Numbered from the stretch's first letter, positions 32,495 to 41,911 are shown. The stretch: DNA of 64,000 bases from Pandoraea sp. (GCF_004297875.1 NZ_SCSK01000048.1:1-64000); one strand, 5' to 3'. A program made the numbers and translations. The notes: generated by a model not told the origin, from the letters alone.

Positions 32495-33214
32495 ATGCCT
32501 GCCCCTCACACTTTCCATCAGAACCATCTGCTGGCTGTCTTGCCGGCCGAAGAGCTGGAAAGTCTGGCACCTCACCTGGAACTGGTAGCCATGCCGCTTG
32601 GCGAGGTGCTTTACGAATCCGGCAGTCAACTGCATCACGTCTATTTCCCCACCACATCCATCGTCTCGCTGCTCTACGTGATGGCCGATGGCGCATCCGC
32701 CGAAATCGCGGTGGTGGGCAACGAAGGTATTATTGGCGTCGCCCTATTCATGGGCGGCGAGACGATGCCAAATCGCGCGGTGGTGCAAAGCGCGGGGCAT
32801 GCCTACCGGTTGCCTGGGCAGGTGTTGAAACAGGAATTCAATCGTGCCATCGCCCTGCAGCATCTGCTGCTGCGCTATACCCAGGCGTTGCTCACGCAAA
32901 TGGCGCAAACCGCCGTGTGCAATCGCCACCATTCGGTAGACCAGCAACTGTGCCGGTGGCTGCTGCTCAGCCTCGATCGCTTGCCTTCCAACGAGTTGCG
33001 CATGACCCAGGAGTTGATTGCCAATATGCTGGGCGTGCGCCGCGAGGGCGTCACGGAAGCAGCGGGGAAATTGCAGAGTGCTGGGCTAATTCACTACAGC
33101 CGGGGCTGCATTACGATCACGGATCGGCCGGGGCTCGAAGCTCGCGCTTGCGAATGCTATGGCGTCGTCAAGAGAGAGTTTGACCGCCTGCTCCCCAGCA
33201 CGCGTGCCAGTTGA
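32495..33214 (+). CDS. Crp/Fnr-family transcriptional regulator, paralogue 1
   Basis: 239 residues: N-terminal cyclic-nucleotide-binding-type beta roll (LPLGEVLYESG-like start through NEGIIGVALFMGG), a long dimer helix and a C-terminal winged helix with MTQELIANMLGVRREGVTEAAGKL from residue 170. There is no FNR-type cysteine cluster, and the usual cAMP-contact residues are not clearly kept, so the signal is unknown. The recognition helix is identical to that of the paralogue at 51080. TTTGGAG precedes the ATG at 32495. Operator copy c lies just upstream, suggesting autoregulation, and copy d lies just downstream. Confidence 0.9.
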   Translation: MPAPHTFHQNHLLAVLPAEELESLAPHLELVAMPLGEVLYESGSQLHHVYFPTTSIVSLLYVMADGASAEIAVVGNEGIIGVALFMGGETMPNRAVVQSAGHAYRLPGQVLKQEFNRAIALQHLLLRYTQALLTQMAQTAVCNRHHSVDQQLCRWLLLSLDRLPSNELRMTQELIANMLGVRREGVTEAAGKLQSAGLIHYSRGCITITDRPGLEARACECYGVVKREFDRLLPSTRAS

Positions 33215-33271
33215 CGAACGTTGTCGGCTGGCTCCGAATTGAGCTGCAGTCATCCGCCTTGCCCCCGCGTA

Positions 33272-33287
33272 TGTACGCTGCCGAACA
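33272..33287 (+). promoter_or_regulatory. Palindromic operator, copy d (before the candidate small RNA)
   Basis: TGTACG-CTGC-CGAACA, exactly the reverse complement of copy a. GATAAT at 33308-33313 (five of six -10 matches) lies one base from the class II position, predicting a start near 33321. The site is between two convergent genes, so it cannot serve either coding region in the usual way. Confidence 0.7.
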
Positions 33288-33320
33288 TACACATGGACTC
33301 ATTGGGCGATAATCTGGCGC

Positions 33321-33380
33321 GGTTCCGCTCTATCGTGCCCCCCTGCGGAATATTTCGCCCACCGTTTTGGTGGGTTTTTT
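33321..33380 (+). ncRNA. Candidate small RNA of about 60 nt
   Basis: Predicted start near 33321 from operator copy d and its GATAAT -10 element, and end at the T-run of a terminator at 33380. The transcript would fold into a 5' hairpin (TTCCGC 33323-33328 with GCGGAA 33345-33350) whose loop contains a run of C residues, then a terminator hairpin. C-rich loops are used by several bacterial small RNAs to bind ribosome sites. No coding potential is convincing here. Entirely inferred from sequence. Confidence 0.5.
33358..33380 (+). terminator. Rho-independent terminator
   Basis: CCCACC (33358-33363), loop GTTTT, GGTGGG (33369-33374), then six T (33375-33380). It lies 144 bp after the Crp-like regulator stop, and ends either that transcript or the candidate small RNA. 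Confidence 0.85.
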
Positions 33381-33467
33381 CAAAATGCGGCACAACGAGC
33401 AGTCGGGGCCGCTACCAGTCCCAACCTCCGCCGCCCTTGTCTCGCGCACGCCGTTATGCGGCCGGCC

Positions 33468-34052
33468 TTACTGGACCCTCAACTTGGTGATCTTCGTGCC
33501 TTCAATGCTGAGATTTGCCATCAATCCCTGATTGGTCATGACGATGACGTCAACCGGTTCGGTCGCTGTGTTCACGTCGATGTCACCGTTTGCGCCGGCC
33601 TTGATGACTGCCACCGAGGCATCGGCCCCCACGGTCCAGCCTTGGCTGTCGCGGAATTTCTGCAGGGCATCCTGCGTCATGAACAGGAAAATGATGGCCT
33701 TGGATTGTGCGCCGATTTGCAAGCCGTACGAACCGGTTACCGTATTGTAGTAACCGACCGTCCTATTCCCGACGCGCAATGCGCCTTCGCCATATTCGCC
33801 GCCAATAATGAAACCGGCTGCCAGCACGGACGGGAATACCAGTACGCCGCGCGCTTTGCCGACCAGCTCACGGGAACTCGGCATTGTGCTGTAGAGCCGG
33901 TTGAGCGTGGTTTGCACGCTCGCGTCTATCTGTTGCACTTTATCCGTCGAGGCGACGCCGGTCATGCCCGTGGTGGTACAACCGCCGAGCACCGTTCCGA
34001 CGACGCACAGCGATATCGCCAATTTGACCATAAGAATTCTTTTCTTTTGCAT
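33468..34052 (-). CDS. SYLF-domain (Ysc84-type) lipoprotein
   Basis: 194 residues with a lipoprotein signal ending in lipobox LGGC and a SYLF/Ysc84 lipid-binding domain: ARGVLVFPSVLAAGFIIGGEYGEGALRVGNRTVGYYNT, GLQIGAQSKAIIFLFMTQDALQKF, and GWTVGADASVAVIKAGANGDID. Bacterial SYLF lipoproteins are periplasmic and common in Burkholderiales; the role is not known. The ATG at 34052 has GGAGAG upstream; longer starts are open but lack a domain. Convergent with the Crp-like regulator. Confidence 0.85.
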   Translation of the reverse strand: MQKKRILMVKLAISLCVVGTVLGGCTTTGMTGVASTDKVQQIDASVQTTLNRLYSTMPSSRELVGKARGVLVFPSVLAAGFIIGGEYGEGALRVGNRTVGYYNTVTGSYGLQIGAQSKAIIFLFMTQDALQKFRDSQGWTVGADASVAVIKAGANGDIDVNTATEPVDVIVMTNQGLMANLSIEGTKITKLRVQ

Positions 34053-34176
34053 GACGCTCTCCATTTTCATCACCGCGTGGACGGTGATCACTGGGCACAT
34101 AAAGCTGTGACAAAGCCCCGTGCCGACTCAACAGGTTCCGGTGTTTGGACGATCCGCGGGACGCCGCATGGGTTTG

Positions 34177-34518
<342 letters not shown>

Positions 34519-34695
34519 TCATCAGCATTTGCGGACCAAGCCTGCGCCTGCGAGCAAGAAGACCAACTCCATTTGTCACGCGCCGCCGAGGCGGCCGCAT
34601 CACCATCAATTGTCAGCTTACCCCTGCGCTCGCTTCATCGTCGGTGCGTCAGCGAACATACGCGCAGCGAGGCGCCAGTGGCTGGGTCGGTGACG

Positions 34696-37281
34696 TCAGT
34701 CGCGGGATTCTCGACGAAGCCTCAATTCCAGTTCCTTTGCCGCAGTGATATCGACAAAGGTAATGACAGCGCCGTCGATGACGTTGTCGAGTCGGCGATA
34801 TGGCATGATGCGTACCGCGAACCACCGGCCGTCATTGCTGAGAATCTGCTTTTCCGACGGGACCAGCGTGCGCAGTGTCTCGCACGCATCGTCTTGCAGC
34901 GCCGGGTATTGCAATGAGGTGGTGAGATCGCTCAGGGGCCGGCCGACATCGCTTTCCCGCAGGTTGATGATTTTGGAGGTGCGCTCGGTATAGCGGCTGA
35001 CATTGAGCTCTTGATCCAGGAACAGCATGGCGATGTCGGTGCTATTGAGCAGGTTCTTCATATCGCTCTGAGCGAGCGATAGATCGTCGAGCTTGCGCTG
35101 CATCTCGGCGTTGATCGTTTGCAGCTCCTCGTTCATCGACTGCATTTCCTCCTTCGACGTCGTCAATTCCTCGTTGGCCGACTGCAGCTCCTCGTTGGTG
35201 GATTGCAGCTCTTCATTGGTCGATTGCAGCTCTTCCCGGGAGATGCGCGCCTCCTCTCGCAGCGCCAGTATCTCCTCGTGGCATCGCTGCAATGCTGCCG
35301 CGTGGGATGCCTCAAGCGCACTGGGCGTCTTGCGCCGGCGCCCCGCTGCGGCGGGAACATCACGGAACACGATGATGAACATGCCCCGCAGAGCTATCGG
35401 CTCCTTGAGCGCCTGTATCGTCACATCGACCAGCTGGCTGCCCTGGGTGCTCTGCGCCTGCAGACCGGTCAACTGCAACGGCTCGCTTTGCTCCGCGGCG
35501 CGCTGTAACCCGGTCGCAATCGGCAGGCGGATGCCATCGCGCGCCATCGCATGAAAATTCCAATTGACCTTGCCCGCGGCAGGTTCGAGATATTTTCCGG
35601 TGCGGCCGCTGATGTATACGATATCGCCCGAGCTGTTGACCACCACAGCGGGCGGGGCATAAACCTGCAGTAACAGATTGTCCGCCGCCTTCTGCAAGTT
35701 CTCATGGAGCTGCGCCGGAAGTCTTGAGGTAGGCACGGTTTGCTCCATTTTCATTGTCGACAGTGGGGGGAATGATTGCGCCAGGAAGTTGACGCCATCG
35801 AAATGGGTATTCTTATGCCGTGCATAGAGTCGCAGCTTCGATTCGATCGGGGTGAATAAACGGTCGAATTGCCCTGTTGTTTCTGAGTTTCCCAGCAGCA
35901 GGATGCCGCCCGCGCGCAGGCTGTAGTGGAACAGCGGCAGCAGCCGGCGCTGCAGCGCCGCATCGAAGTAGATCATCAGGTTGCGGCAAGACAGTATGTC
36001 GAGCTTGGTGAAGGGCGGGTCGAGCACAACGTCTTGCTGGGCAAACAGCACCATATCGCGAATTCTCTGGCTGACCCCGTAGCGTCCTTCATGACAGGTG
36101 AAAAAAAGTGCCAGCCGTTCGGCGGATACGCTGGTATCGATGGAGGCCGGATAGACGCCGCGCCGCGCCGTGGCGATAGCATCCGGGCTCAAGTCGGTGG
36201 CAAAGATTTGCAATGTTCTGTCCCGCAGTTGCAAGCGCTGCATCGCTTCCTCAAAGACGATCGCCAGCGAATAGGCCTCCTCGCCGGTCGAACATCCCAC
36301 CACCCAGGCGCGCAGCTTTTTTTCCCGAGCACTGCTCGCCAGCAGCGCCGGCAAGGTGGTTTCCGCCAGATGCTGCCAGACCGCGGCATCGCGAAAGAAA
36401 CTCGTGACGCCGATCAGAAGTTCCTTGAACAGCAGGTCGATCTCTTGGGGATTCTTCTCCAGGAAATCTGCATACCGCGCCAACGAACTTATCGAATGAA
36501 TCGCCATGCGGCGCTCGATGCGGCGCCGCAGCGTACTGGGTTTGTAGCTTGAGAAATCGTGCCGGCCACGCGCGAGCAGCAGTGCCACGACTGCGGCAAG
36601 CGGATCGGAGCACGTTCCTTCGGCCATGTGATCGACCGGCGCGTCGTCCGTTTTCTTTGGCCTTTGCGGCCCTGGGCTTTTACCGATGTAGGCCAGAATG
36701 CGCGCCACAATTTCTTCCGGTGGCACAATGATGTCCACGCATCCGGTCTCGATCGCGCTTTTGGGCATGGCGTCGAACTGGGCGGATTCCGGCAATTGCG
36801 CGATGGTCAGGCCGCCAAGCGCCTTGACGGCCCGGACCCCTTGCGTGCCGTCGGAGCCCATCCCGGACAAAATCACAACGATGGCGTGTTCGCTCTGATC
36901 GCGTGCCAGCGACGAAAACAACGCATTGATCGGCAGGCGCATGCCACGCGGCGCTGGCGGGGGCTGCAAGTGCAGCAGGCCGCCGGCGACGCTCAGCTCG
37001 GTGTTCGGGGGAATGACATAAACGCTGTCAGGCGCGATGTGCATCGCGTCCTGAGCCTGGCACACCGGCATCACGGTGAAGCGCTGCAGCAGTTCCGCCA
37101 GAAACGCCTTGTGGGTCGGATCCAGGTGTTGCACCACCACGTAGGCAAGACCGCTGTTCGGCGGGACTCGAGCCAGGCATTGCTCGAGCGCGGCCAGACC
37201 GCCGGCCGACGCGCCGATGCCGACAATCCGCGGCGTTACCTGATCGTCATCGACGGGATGTTGGCCAGGCGATTTGCGCAT
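34696..37281 (-). CDS. CheB-CheR-PAS fusion protein without kinase domain
   Basis: 861 residues. Domains in order: CheB methylesterase (residues about 15-190, GIGASAGGLAAL, VVQHLDP, SGMGSDG), CheR methyltransferase (about 210-490, RRRIERRM, ELLIGVTSFFRD, VGCSTGEEAYSLA, CRNLMIYFD), a PAS-like region (about 530-640), a heptad-rich coiled coil (REELQSTNEELQSTNEELQ), and a last PAS domain up to the C-terminus. Related proteins usually continue into a histidine kinase; this one stops after the PAS domain, so it must signal by another route. No chemotaxis operon is nearby. A short PAS protein is just upstream. Confidence 0.88.
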   Translation of the reverse strand: MRKSPGQHPVDDDQVTPRIVGIGASAGGLAALEQCLARVPPNSGLAYVVVQHLDPTHKAFLAELLQRFTVMPVCQAQDAMHIAPDSVYVIPPNTELSVAGGLLHLQPPPAPRGMRLPINALFSSLARDQSEHAIVVILSGMGSDGTQGVRAVKALGGLTIAQLPESAQFDAMPKSAIETGCVDIIVPPEEIVARILAYIGKSPGPQRPKKTDDAPVDHMAEGTCSDPLAAVVALLLARGRHDFSSYKPSTLRRRIERRMAIHSISSLARYADFLEKNPQEIDLLFKELLIGVTSFFRDAAVWQHLAETTLPALLASSAREKKLRAWVVGCSTGEEAYSLAIVFEEAMQRLQLRDRTLQIFATDLSPDAIATARRGVYPASIDTSVSAERLALFFTCHEGRYGVSQRIRDMVLFAQQDVVLDPPFTKLDILSCRNLMIYFDAALQRRLLPLFHYSLRAGGILLLGNSETTGQFDRLFTPIESKLRLYARHKNTHFDGVNFLAQSFPPLSTMKMEQTVPTSRLPAQLHENLQKAADNLLLQVYAPPAVVVNSSGDIVYISGRTGKYLEPAAGKVNWNFHAMARDGIRLPIATGLQRAAEQSEPLQLTGLQAQSTQGSQLVDVTIQALKEPIALRGMFIIVFRDVPAAAGRRRKTPSALEASHAAALQRCHEEILALREEARISREELQSTNEELQSTNEELQSANEELTTSKEEMQSMNEELQTINAEMQRKLDDLSLAQSDMKNLLNSTDIAMLFLDQELNVSRYTERTSKIINLRESDVGRPLSDLTTSLQYPALQDDACETLRTLVPSEKQILSNDGRWFAVRIMPYRRLDNVIDGAVITFVDITAAKELELRLRRESRD

Positions 37282-37364
37282 GATTCGATTGACCTTGTTG
37301 GCTACCTGCCTCGCAGGTCGAAGCGCACCGCAGTCACGGCGGGCAGGCGCCGCAATACCCGGAC

Positions 37365-37955
37365 TCAGGTCACGGAATCGGTCAGTGTGAGTAAAAGAGC
37401 GCCGCTTTGCGGCGCAACGCTCGCGACAGCCTGAAGAATGGACGTGCCGGATTGCACCGCGCGACTTGCCTTGCGGAAATGTCCCGGCTCCTGATCCGCG
37501 AGAAGTGACGAGAGCAGCGTCAGTAATGGCAGCCGACTTCCCGGCGCAAAAAAAATATCGATTCTCTGCCCCAACAGGGCGTCATGCGCGACACCGAGAA
37601 TCTCGCCTGCCATGAAGTTGGCTTCAAGAATGACGTAATCCGAGTCCAGGATTAAATAGCCAACCGGGGCATGGGCATAGAGCTCAACGTATCGGTTGAG
37701 CGCGAGCGTCAACTCGCGCGCGTCTTGCTCCATCTGTTCATGCTGGATATCCAGTTCCACCTGAAAGACCTGCAGCTCATGGAGGATTTTGAGCACATCG
37801 CCGGCGTAGGCCGGATCGTTGGCAAGCTGGTGCAGCAAAGCCAGGGTTCCGGCACTGACCGCTCCGCCGTTTGTCGGCGGCGCCGTGCCGTCTTCGAGGT
37901 ATGCCATCGCTCGAGAGCGCAATTGCAACTGATTATGGAGATCAGCAGTGTTCAT
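37365..37955 (-). CDS. PAS-domain protein
   Basis: 196 residues: a helical N-terminal half (LLHQLANDPAYAGDVLKILHELQVFQVELDIQHEQMEQDARELTLALN) and a PAS domain (RYVELYAHAPVGYLILDSDYVILEANFMAGEILGVAHDALLGQRIDIFF). There is no output domain. It lies 83 bp before the CheB-CheR-PAS gene on the same strand and may be its partner or sensor. The ligand is unknown. Confidence 0.75.
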   Translation of the reverse strand: MNTADLHNQLQLRSRAMAYLEDGTAPPTNGGAVSAGTLALLHQLANDPAYAGDVLKILHELQVFQVELDIQHEQMEQDARELTLALNRYVELYAHAPVGYLILDSDYVILEANFMAGEILGVAHDALLGQRIDIFFAPGSRLPLLTLLSSLLADQEPGHFRKASRAVQSGTSILQAVASVAPQSGALLLTLTDSVT

Positions 37956-38115
37956 CAGTGTTTCCCTCTAATCAACCCGTTGCAACTCTGTGTTACGGCT
38001 TACTCAGCCCTGTCAAGGCAAGTGTCGTCTTGAAACTCTTTATTGATGGTAGCAGATTCCTTGCCGATCGCCGAAAAACAACCACATTATGATCGTTGAA
38101 TGAGATCGCCCTTGC

Positions 38116-38904
38116 TTAGCCCGTTTCCTGGTGGTCTCCTTGTGCGGCAATTGTGCCAGCAGCGGTTGCGTTGCCTTTCAGAACCCACTCGAAGCCTACC
38201 GCAATGAGCGCGCCCAGTAGCGGACCGGCAACGTAGATCCAGGTGGTGCTCAAGTCGCCGCGCATCAGGTCGGGGGCGAACGAGCGAACAGGATTCATCG
38301 ACGCTCCGCTGATGGGCGATGCCCAAAAACCTGCCAGAGCGATATATCCGCCGATCGCCAGCGCGCCGTTCGAACCGATATTTCGAGCGCCCGATGCGGT
38401 GCCGAGAATTGTACTGACCAACCCTGTCGTCAACAGAATTTCCATCGCCAACGCTTTAACATCGCTCACACCGGAGCCGGGCGTGGTGGCACCGAGCAAC
38501 GCGGCGGTACCGAACATCGCTCGGAGAAAAGATGCCGCGGCGATTCCCCCGACCAGTTGAGCGCCGATATAACCCGGCACACGGCGCCACGGGAAATTGC
38601 GCCGCGCGGCAAACGCTAATGTGACAGCCGGATTTAAATGGGCGCCGCTGACAGTCCCCATGAAATAAATGATAGCCATGACCATCAGGCCCGGCGCCGC
38701 GACCTTCATACCCGGGGTTATCTCACCGCCGCTCCGGGCACCGACCACGGCAGCGCCCGCAGCAACAACCACCAGGAGGAAGGTCCCCCAGGCTTCGGAG
38801 AATAGACGCCGCCACTCGTGGGCAAACTCCAGAAAATCGGGCGGCGGCGAGCCGCGCAGCATAAGCTGCTCTGAAGTAAATTTACCCGATTGAGCCTTCG
38901 TCAT
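38116..38904 (-). CDS. MIP-family channel (aquaporin/glycerol facilitator-like)
   Basis: 262 residues with six transmembrane helices and two NPA boxes: SGAHLNPAVTLAFA and SGASMNPVRSFAPD. The second box is NPV rather than NPA. Asp is absent after the second box, which favours an aquaporin over a glycerol channel, but small solutes cannot be excluded. A soluble N-terminal extension of about 35 residues precedes the first helix. The ATG at 38904 has GGAGG five bases upstream. Isolated gene. Confidence 0.85.
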   Translation of the reverse strand: MTKAQSGKFTSEQLMLRGSPPPDFLEFAHEWRRLFSEAWGTFLLVVVAAGAAVVGARSGGEITPGMKVAAPGLMVMAIIYFMGTVSGAHLNPAVTLAFAARRNFPWRRVPGYIGAQLVGGIAAASFLRAMFGTAALLGATTPGSGVSDVKALAMEILLTTGLVSTILGTASGARNIGSNGALAIGGYIALAGFWASPISGASMNPVRSFAPDLMRGDLSTTWIYVAGPLLGALIAVGFEWVLKGNATAAGTIAAQGDHQETG

Positions 38905-38938
38905 AATGGCCTCCATCAAACGAGCCGCGCTCTCTTCT

Positions 38939-39307
38939 TCAGACGATTTTGCAGGGAATCATCGCATCTTCATCGAACATATAGACTGCACAGAGTCGAT
39001 GATAGCCGTCGGCAATGACCAGCCGGCCTTGATCCGGGTTTCTGAATAGCAAAAGCGGCGACAACTTCTTTCCCCGGGTGATACGAGCCCGATCCTTTTC
39101 AACATGACTGTTGCTGACCCCAAGCAGCGAAACACCGGAAGCCCGAAAGATGTCCTTTGCGGCGAGTGTTGTCATTGCTGCACTCGTCAATTCAACAGCC
39201 GCGAGCCTCGCCGCCTGTGGCAATAAAATCAAGCGCAAATAGGCTTCCGCTGCCGGATAATCGTGCGGCTGAGGCGCTTTGAGCCATTTGATCTTTGTTT
39301 TCTTCAT
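38939..39307 (-). CDS. ParB/Srx-like small protein
   Basis: 122 residues. The C-terminal half KKLSPLLLFRNPDQGRLVIADGYHRLCAVYMFDEDAMIPCKIV resembles the ParB N-terminal-type fold, with the ADGYHRL element in place of the usual GxHRxxA. The N-terminus is lysine-rich. It lies 34 bp before the aquaporin gene and may be cotranscribed with it. A longer start (39352) is open. Function unknown. Confidence 0.6.
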   Translation of the reverse strand: MKKTKIKWLKAPQPHDYPAAEAYLRLILLPQAARLAAVELTSAAMTTLAAKDIFRASGVSLLGVSNSHVEKDRARITRGKKLSPLLLFRNPDQGRLVIADGYHRLCAVYMFDEDAMIPCKIV

Positions 39308-39352
39308 CGCAATACTGTCAACTGTGAACTGTGCGCCGTCGCTGCCTGGCAA

Positions 39353-40094
39353 GCGCGAATATCGCCGATATCATCGCGGCATCGGCTTGTCTGTCGTTAC
39401 GGCCATACCGGGTGCGGCTTTGCCAGGAAACGCCATTTCTCGGAGGATGGTGCCCACTACAGCATCCGATTTGCCGAGCTGAATTTTTCGATGGTGGTAG
39501 GGTTCGATTTCTCGGTAGCGAATTTTTTCGAACGCATCAAAACGAATAACGGATCAGCAAAAAACCTGGGCGGCTGGACCAAGCTGATTTTTGACCAGCC
39601 TCGCAGCAGCCTGCCTCGCCCTCCTTCGTCCTCCCACCTGCAGAGGTCAATTCGGGACTGCGGTAGTTCATTGTCGATAGCCAACGTCAGTACCTCATCG
39701 AGTACCGAGATAAGACGCGCCGCCATCTCGGCGAAACCCACTTCATAGTAGCAACGCTAGCGATGCGGGAGCCGGCTGTCTGTACGCCAGCGCACGCAGC
39801 AACTCTATGTCGTCGGCGCGGCGCCAACAGGCGTCAAGATATGTTGCAAACTGATGGGAATGTGTTCACACTGGGCTCAGATGTATGACGCCGTGATGCT
39901 GTAATGCGCCCGCGTATCTTCACTTGCCGTTGATTTGGATGCGCTATTCGATTCGCAACCTGGCTGGCTGGTGATGCCCCGTCCTGCACGCCGCGCTTCG
40001 CGATCTCGCAACAATGTTGCCGCCCCTCATTTCATCCCGGCACGCTCACTTCGGTCGTGTCTAGCGAATTTCGTCATATACACAGAGGCACAAT
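39353..40094. other. 740-bp region without a clear gene
   Basis: No convincing coding region. A minus-strand frame at 39457-39741 could encode up to 94 residues but has no ribosome site and no recognised domain. A degenerate copy of the operator palindrome is at 39781-39796. The rest shows no strong hairpin or repeat; it may contain decayed genes. Confidence 0.4.
39781..39796 (-). promoter_or_regulatory. Degenerate palindromic operator, copy i
   Basis: TGTACG-CCAG-CGCACG; one half is perfect, and the other differs at two bases. The flank GTC before it matches copies b, e and f. On the minus strand TAGCGT is at the expected -10 position, pointing towards the ParB-like gene with a leader of over 400 nt. 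A weak site. Confidence 0.35.
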
Positions 40095-40391
40095 ATGTTT
40101 ACTGCCGTTCTTCCGGTTCATAAGGGATTCGAAATTCAGACCTTAATATATCCAAACCATGATATGCACGGCATCCAAATCAAGCGGGTGCCCAAACGAG
40201 ATCAAGGGTACCAGGTGTCGGTGCGGATTTTTCGCGCGGGGATCGTACCGACGGATCTGACCAGCCGCATGTTCAAGCTTTCGGAAGCGCTCTCATACGA
40301 TGCGATCGGTGAAGCCAGACGCGCCGGCGAGAAGCATGGCCGCGAGATCATCGATGGCGATGTGAAGGACGAGTCGGTCGCCGATTTGTAG
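40095..40391 (+). CDS. Hypothetical protein
   Basis: 98 residues, no recognised domain. It starts MFTAVLPVHKGFEIQTLIYP and has a mixed alpha/beta composition with charged residues throughout, no signal peptide and no membrane segment. Similar small proteins are frequent in Burkholderiales, in my recollection. The stop is 73 bp from the convergent diguanylate cyclase stop. Codon use looks like that of neighbouring genes, which supports it being real. Confidence 0.6.
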   Translation: MFTAVLPVHKGFEIQTLIYPNHDMHGIQIKRVPKRDQGYQVSVRIFRAGIVPTDLTSRMFKLSEALSYDAIGEARRAGEKHGREIIDGDVKDESVADL

Positions 40392-40464
40392 CTTGCGATG
40401 TTGCGTGTCGAAGGCCCGGGCTGCGGGCAAGGGTTCTGCAACCGCCTCTATGCAGCCTCGCTGG

Positions 40465-41421
40465 CTATGCGCCGCCACGAGTTTGCGTAGTAGCCATTTG
40501 ATCAAAAAATGCGTGACCAGTCTGGCGTCGCTTGGCGCAATACATGGCTGCATCGGCGTTTTTGAGCAACGCCGTTGACGTCATGCCATCTGAAGGGTAT
40601 ATCGCAATGCCAATGCTCGGGCGCATGCTGAACGCGACGCCGTCGATTACCAAAGGCGCCGATATGGCCTCGAACAACTTGCCGGCAAGAATGCTCAGAT
40701 GAGCGCGATCAGGCACATTTGAGAACAAGCAGGCAAATTCATCGCCGCCCAAGCGGCTGACGATGTCCTCGATACGCACTGTGCGCGCCAGTCGAGCGGC
40801 GACAATCTTGATGAGTTCATCACCCACATGGTGCCCATGCGCATCGTTGATCCTCTTGAAATGGTCCAGATCCAGGTAAAGCACGGCCAAGGTCTGACGC
40901 TGCTTCTGATGAGCGAGCAGCGCATTATTGAGCCATTCCCGAAAGAAAACACGATTCGGTAATGTGGTGAGGTCGTCGTGCAAGGCCAGGTGGCGCACAC
41001 GTCTTCCCTCCGACAGCGTCCCGACCAAATCGGCTCGCGCCGCAACAAGTGCGGCGCGAGCGTTGCATACTTCCGATTCGAGTTGTCTGAGCCGCGCCTT
41101 CTCCTGCAATAGCAGGTCATGCAGTTGCTCCAACATCGCCGCGCACAACAGCATATTCTCCTTGGCCGCCCTGCGCGATTCGCATGCCGCGTCTCTGAGT
41201 GCGGTACTCAGCGGGATAGCGACGCCTGACTCGAACCGCGATTTAATCGCGCTAAGCAGATTGACGCTGTCCGTGATCCCTTCCGCAATTGCCGAAGCAG
41301 CCAGCGACCGGTTGTTGTTATTGGTGCAAGGTTGTGATTTCGAGATTGCGTCGTCGGGGGCGGCAGCGCCATCCTCTGATCCGTGACGCAGTTCAGATAC
41401 CAGATTTTGGTTTTTTTGCAT
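40465..41421 (-). CDS. Diguanylate cyclase (GGDEF)
   Basis: 318 residues. The N-terminal 140 residues are helical with a coiled coil (EQLHDLLLQEKARLRQLESEV) and no recognised sensor domain. The C-terminal GGDEF domain starts at HDDLTTLPNR; the catalytic motif is intact GGDEF at residues 225-229, and an RxxD inhibitory site (RIED, 216-219) lies five residues before it. It should make c-di-GMP with product inhibition. No transmembrane segment is seen, so it is cytoplasmic. The ATG at 41421 has GGAGG eight bases upstream. Operator copy e and a 14-bp palindrome lie upstream. Confidence 0.92.
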   Translation of the reverse strand: MQKNQNLVSELRHGSEDGAAAPDDAISKSQPCTNNNNRSLAASAIAEGITDSVNLLSAIKSRFESGVAIPLSTALRDAACESRRAAKENMLLCAAMLEQLHDLLLQEKARLRQLESEVCNARAALVAARADLVGTLSEGRRVRHLALHDDLTTLPNRVFFREWLNNALLAHQKQRQTLAVLYLDLDHFKRINDAHGHHVGDELIKIVAARLARTVRIEDIVSRLGGDEFACLFSNVPDRAHLSILAGKLFEAISAPLVIDGVAFSMRPSIGIAIYPSDGMTSTALLKNADAAMYCAKRRQTGHAFFDQMATTQTRGGA

Positions 41422-41489
41422 CTTTTGAACCTCCAGAAACAATCTTCCCCAGTTCAGTTGATTTGAGGAAAAGCATTGGAAGGATTAAT

Positions 41490-41503
41490 CCAGTCATGAC
41501 TGG
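41490..41503. repeat. Perfect 14-bp palindrome in the diguanylate cyclase leader
   Basis: CCAGTCATGACTGG is fully self-complementary. It lies between the predicted start from operator copy e (about 41579) and the cyclase ATG (41421), so it would be transcribed and could be an operator or a hairpin. Confidence 0.5.
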
Positions 41504-41612
41504 GTGGACCACGGACTTTATTTGATTGGAAGAACCACCCTCGACGGGGCGTCCTCGCGACCGATGTTTAATAACCCCTGATTTGATTTAAACAGTTCGA
41601 GATCGCTTTGTC

Positions 41613-41628
41613 TGTACGAAAACGTACA
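41613..41628 (-). promoter_or_regulatory. Palindromic operator, copy e (diguanylate cyclase)
   Basis: TGTACG-AAAA-CGTACA, perfect in both halves. On the minus strand TTAAAT (41586-41591) is exactly at the class II -10 position, giving a predicted start near 41579 and a leader of about 160 nt. The region up to glmS (to 41987) holds no clear gene. Confidence 0.72.
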
Positions 41629-41911
41629 TAGAATCCGGCGATGTCGGTGCCAGGTTCGATAGTCACTAAACTCAATTAACTTTAAAAAATAGAGCATGCG
41701 ATAGCAAGCGGTGCCGTCCGGAAACGAAAAAGAAATGCGCCACTGTTGGCTATCGAACAGACGGCACGATCCTGGCATGGTGTCATCCAAGAATGCCTGA
41801 ATTGCGTTTTACGTAACGCTGCGGGCCATTGACGTTCCTTAATAAGAATCTGAGTAAAAGCGTGCCACGTTGACCGAGGAAATCTACATTTCCGCTTTAC
41901 GCATCGTGATG

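Noticed and set aside
39457..39741. Possible 94-residue minus-strand protein
   Set aside because: GTG start without a ribosome site, biased composition and no family resemblance. Kept only as a note in the 39.3-40.1 kb region.
41518..41790. Possible 90-residue minus-strand protein between the diguanylate cyclase and glmS
   Set aside because: No ribosome site or recognised domain, and the perfect operator copy e lies in its middle.
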